A stretch of DNA of 7,092 nucleotides from Thermoprotei archaeon (GTDB lineage Archaea > Thermoproteota > Thermoprotei > Thermofilales > Thermofilaceae), in the NCBI GenBank assembly GCA_003649495.1, contig QMRZ01000079.1, positions 1 to 7,092 of the forward strand, read 5' to 3'. The notes below the pieces were generated by a model. It was not told the DNA's origin. It did not search any database and saw only the letters and a program-made list of their open reading frames with translations. The first letter of the stretch is position 1, and each line of letters begins with the position of its first letter. Below are positions 5,329 through 7,092 of this stretch, piece after piece. The position numbers were made by a program, and so were the translations under genes.

Positions 5329-5739
5329 GTGGGCGGCTCCTTAACTCAAGTGGACGCGCTAGGATATCATTACATAATTGAGGCCTCAGGCTGCGACCCC
5401 AAGATACTTGGAGACCCAGTCAAGCTTAGGGAGATACTGCTGCGAGCGGCTAAGGAAGCTAAAATGGACATCAGGATAGTACACTTCTACAAGTTCTCAC
5501 CCACGGGGGTTAGCGGGATGGTTATAGTCACTGGCTCCCATATCTCAATACACACATGGCCCGAGAATGAGTACGCGGCCATAGACGTCTATATCTGCGG
5601 GAATACTTCCGAGCCTGAGAAGGCAATCGAGGTGATCCTAGGCGAGATAAAAGCTGAACATGCGCACATAACTGAGGTACAGAGGGGCATAAAGGATAAC
5701 GACGAGTACACTCACGTCATATTGACTTGGGATGTCTAA
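5329..5739 (+). CDS. speH: SpeH-type pyruvoyl decarboxylase (AdoMet or arginine decarboxylase)
   Basis: The 136-residue proenzyme belongs to the prokaryotic S-adenosylmethionine decarboxylase family of polyamine synthesis. Seen: SHISIHTWPE at 70-79 and IDVYICG at 85-91. Against the Thermotoga enzyme, Ser70 fits the self-cleaved, pyruvoyl-forming Ser63, His75 fits His68 and Cys90 fits Cys83. The residue before Ser70 is Gly, where Glu is usual. Crenarchaea also have an arginine decarboxylase derived from this family; in Sulfolobus, specificity was traced to the N-terminal (beta) part, so the substrate cannot be set by eye. The start is uncertain: GTG 5329 directly follows the upstream TAA and has no good ribosome site, and GTG 5350 is an alternative that would remove seven residues. 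The zero-nt junction suggests translational coupling to the ATPase gene. Convergent with the enolase-superfamily gene. Confidence 0.85.
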   Translation: MGGSLTQVDALGYHYIIEASGCDPKILGDPVKLREILLRAAKEAKMDIRIVHFYKFSPTGVSGMVIVTGSHISIHTWPENEYAAIDVYICGNTSEPEKAIEVILGEIKAEHAHITEVQRGIKDNDEYTHVILTWDV

Positions 5740-5767
5740 GGCGCGCCTCTACTGCGCTGCTAACTCC

Positions 5768-5789
5768 ACAGGACGGCCGGACGGCCTGT
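5768..5789. repeat. GC-rich tandem repeat and imperfect hairpin in convergent gap
   Basis: GGACGGCC occurs twice in direct tandem (5771-5778 and 5779-5786). The flanks ACAGG (5768-5772) and CCTGT (5785-5789) are complementary, and two internal GGCC blocks can also pair, so the 22 nt can fold as an imperfect hairpin. It lies 28 nt after the speH stop and 2 nt after the enolase-family stop on the other strand, where a shared 3'-end structure would sit. There is no T-rich tract on either side, so it does not look like a standard archaeal terminator; it may only stabilise 3' ends. Confidence 0.4.
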
Positions 5790-5791
5790 AG

Positions 5792-6919
5792 TCATAGGCC
5801 CAGCTCGACTCTGTACCTCTCGAGCTTGTCCTCTTCCACTTTAACCCCTAAGCCTGGCTTATCAGGGACTCTCACCCTCGCCCCGCTTATCTCCAAGCCG
5901 CTGACGATGAGATCCTCGAGGAATTGAGGGCCATTCGTGTCCACTGGTGCGATAAGCCTGAGTGTGGAGAATAGGTGGATTGATGCCGCTAACCCCACGC
6001 CGCTCTCTGTCATGCCGCTGCCCATACATCCCACCCCTGCCGCTTCTGCTAGTGCATGTATCTTCAGGCTGCCCCTCAACCCCGATTTAGCTACTTTAAG
6101 CACTACCAGATCGGCAGCTCCCATGCTCACTAACTTGAGGAGATCGTAATGGGAGAACACGGATTCGTCTACAGCTATTGGGATGCGAGTCTTGGCAGCT
6201 ATCCTCCTCAGCCCCTCGAAGTCGTATGTGGGCACTGGCTGCTCCATGCACACGATGTTCTCCAGGTTCTCTAACCTCCTGAGCAGTGACATGATGCTGT
6301 GGCTAGCGTAGGCTTGGTTCGCATCTAGCCATATCAAAGCTTCAGGCACTGCGTCGAGGAGGGCTTGTACGAGCTTCCAGTCGCCCTCCGCGTCCCCCAT
6401 TATCTTAAGCTTAAAGCACCTGTATCCCTTACTCCACATCTCCTTGGCGTATTCGCCCACGCTCTCGGGGTCTCCAGAGATTAGTGCTGACATCTCCACG
6501 TAGTCTGACAGCTTGCCCCCGAGGAGTGCGTGGACAGGGGCTCCCAGGGTTTTCCCGATTAAGTCGTAAAGCGCGATGTCGACTGCGGACTTCGCGAATG
6601 GATGTCCGGAGCTGACAACTGGCGCCAGCGCCTTATCCATCTCGGCGTGAATGAGGTTTAAGGCGAAGGGGCTCTTGCCCACGAGCACCTTGGAGAGGTA
6701 CTTCTGCAGGACTATGTAGACGCCCTCGAACGTCTCGTACATCCACGATGGCATGGGCCTGGCCTCGCCCCACCCAACCTCCCCATCGCTCGTCACCAGC
6801 TTGACGTAGATGTGCTCTCCCGGCTTGCCTGGCGCACCCACAAAGCCCCTAGAGATCTTGAAGGGCCTCACGAACGGGATATTAAGGGGTATTACCTCAA
6901 CCTCCTTTATCACAGTCAT
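5792..6919 (-). CDS. enolase-superfamily enzyme, muconate lactonizing (MLE) subgroup
   Basis: This 375-residue protein has the N-terminal capping domain (about 1-125) and TIM barrel of the enolase superfamily. Active-site residues are all in place: K170-x-K172 (FKLKIM), Mg2+ ligands Asp199 (WLDAN), Glu226 (MEQP) and Asp251 (AVDES), and Lys275 (LVVLKVAKSG). The two-lysine pattern puts it in the MLE subgroup (cycloisomerases, dipeptide epimerases, o-succinylbenzoate synthase, N-acyl amino acid racemases and others), not the mandelate racemase or glucarate groups. The reaction itself cannot be told from sequence. The ATG start at 6917-6919 lies 3 nt after the stop of the upstream gene, with GGGGTGTGAGG acting as ribosome site, so the two are co-transcribed and probably coupled. 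The stop is TGA. The link with the neighbouring plus-strand operon is only convergent. Confidence 0.88.
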   Translation of the reverse strand: MTVIKEVEVIPLNIPFVRPFKISRGFVGAPGKPGEHIYVKLVTSDGEVGWGEARPMPSWMYETFEGVYIVLQKYLSKVLVGKSPFALNLIHAEMDKALAPVVSSGHPFAKSAVDIALYDLIGKTLGAPVHALLGGKLSDYVEMSALISGDPESVGEYAKEMWSKGYRCFKLKIMGDAEGDWKLVQALLDAVPEALIWLDANQAYASHSIMSLLRRLENLENIVCMEQPVPTYDFEGLRRIAAKTRIPIAVDESVFSHYDLLKLVSMGAADLVVLKVAKSGLRGSLKIHALAEAAGVGCMGSGMTESGVGLAASIHLFSTLRLIAPVDTNGPQFLEDLIVSGLEISGARVRVPDKPGLGVKVEEDKLERYRVELGL

Positions 6920-6922
6920 GCC

Positions 6923-7092
6923 TCACACCCCAAACAGCTTCTTCAGGTAGCTGAGTTCGCGGGGGAGCCCATCCTCAGGATCCGGCAGCTCACGTGGGTG
7001 CCACCACTTCTCGTACTCGTCGACTATGAAGCCCTCATACCCCCTGTTCTTGAGGTACTCGACAACTCCCTCGTGAATGTCTCTTCTACACA
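6923..7092 (-). CDS. 3' end of a gene, possibly a sugar-phosphate isomerase-like TIM-barrel protein (partial)
   Basis: The last 55 codons and a TGA (6923-6925 on the minus strand) of a gene that runs off the window's right edge are visible. The peptide includes HEGVVEYLKNRGYEGFIVDE followed by a Trp/His/Pro segment (EKWWHPRELPDPEDG) and a final helix ending LKKLFGV. The 'LKNRGYEGFIVDE' strand-like stretch resembles the last beta-alpha unit of xylose isomerase-like TIM barrels (sugar phosphate isomerase/epimerase family), but 55 residues are not enough for a firm assignment. It is the upstream partner of the enolase-superfamily gene, 3 nt away, suggesting a joint catabolic or sugar/acid-modifying pathway. 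Confidence 0.6.
   Translation of the reverse strand, partial: CRRDIHEGVVEYLKNRGYEGFIVDEYEKWWHPRELPDPEDGLPRELSYLKKLFGV

Noticed and set aside
5740..5747. Perfect palindrome GGCGCGCC directly after the speH stop
   Set aside because: An 8-bp GC palindrome is readily found by chance in GC-rich DNA and has no matching partner elsewhere in the window.
1..7092. CRISPR array, tRNA/rRNA gene, insertion sequence or phage module
   Set aside because: Reading both strands I found no regularly spaced repeats, tRNA cloverleaf, transposase motifs or phage proteins; nearly all of the window is occupied by the genes listed.

Overview
The window looks like chromosome from a hyperthermophilic, probably anaerobic archaeon of the Thermoproteota (crenarchaeal type). 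The evidence is: an Nre-family archaeal DNA repair protein with an N-terminal Cys4 motif; a pyruvoyl decarboxylase of the SpeH type; ferredoxin-containing MinD/Mrp-like ATPases; a TATA/BRE-type promoter; abundant AGG/AGA and ATA codons; frequent GTG and TTG starts; and very tight gene packing. The order or genus cannot be fixed from the sequence alone.

Layout. Minus strand, 55-2497: a two-gene unit, an MFS transporter followed by the Nre repair protein. Plus strand, 2586-5739: a divergent six-gene unit with gaps of only 12, 6, 13, 9 and 0 nt, preceded by a good archaeal promoter (TATA at 2546-2553) that overlaps a perfect TGTGC/GCACA inverted repeat. Minus strand, 5792-7092: a muconate-lactonizing-type enolase-superfamily enzyme preceded by the 3' end of a second gene, converging on the plus-strand unit. 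The 52-nt convergent gap holds a GC-rich 8-bp tandem repeat that can fold.

The plus-strand unit is the interesting part. It starts with two tiny proteins of extreme composition: 91 aa with 19 Trp, 11 Tyr, 15 Pro and 15 Gly and no Asp/Glu/Lys, then 66 aa with 12 Tyr, 7 Trp and 9 Met. Next come a NifX/NifB-C-like protein (COG1433 type) with a Gly/Tyr/Trp/Arg-rich N-terminal tail, and two paralogous P-loop ATPases with an inserted ferredoxin domain (COG1149 type). It ends with a SpeH-like decarboxylase. A COG1433 protein plus two COG1149 ATPases is the core of the bacterial 'orange protein' (ORP, Mo-Cu cluster) loci of Desulfovibrio. I infer an archaeal ORP-like or metal-cofactor assembly locus in which the aromatic miniproteins are lineage-specific partners. 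Three details deserve follow-up: the first ATPase lacks one ferredoxin cysteine (Leu104) while its paralog keeps all eight; the first three ORFs lie in one reading frame interrupted only by two TAG codons; and the SpeH-like enzyme has Gly instead of the usual Glu before its predicted self-cleavage serine.
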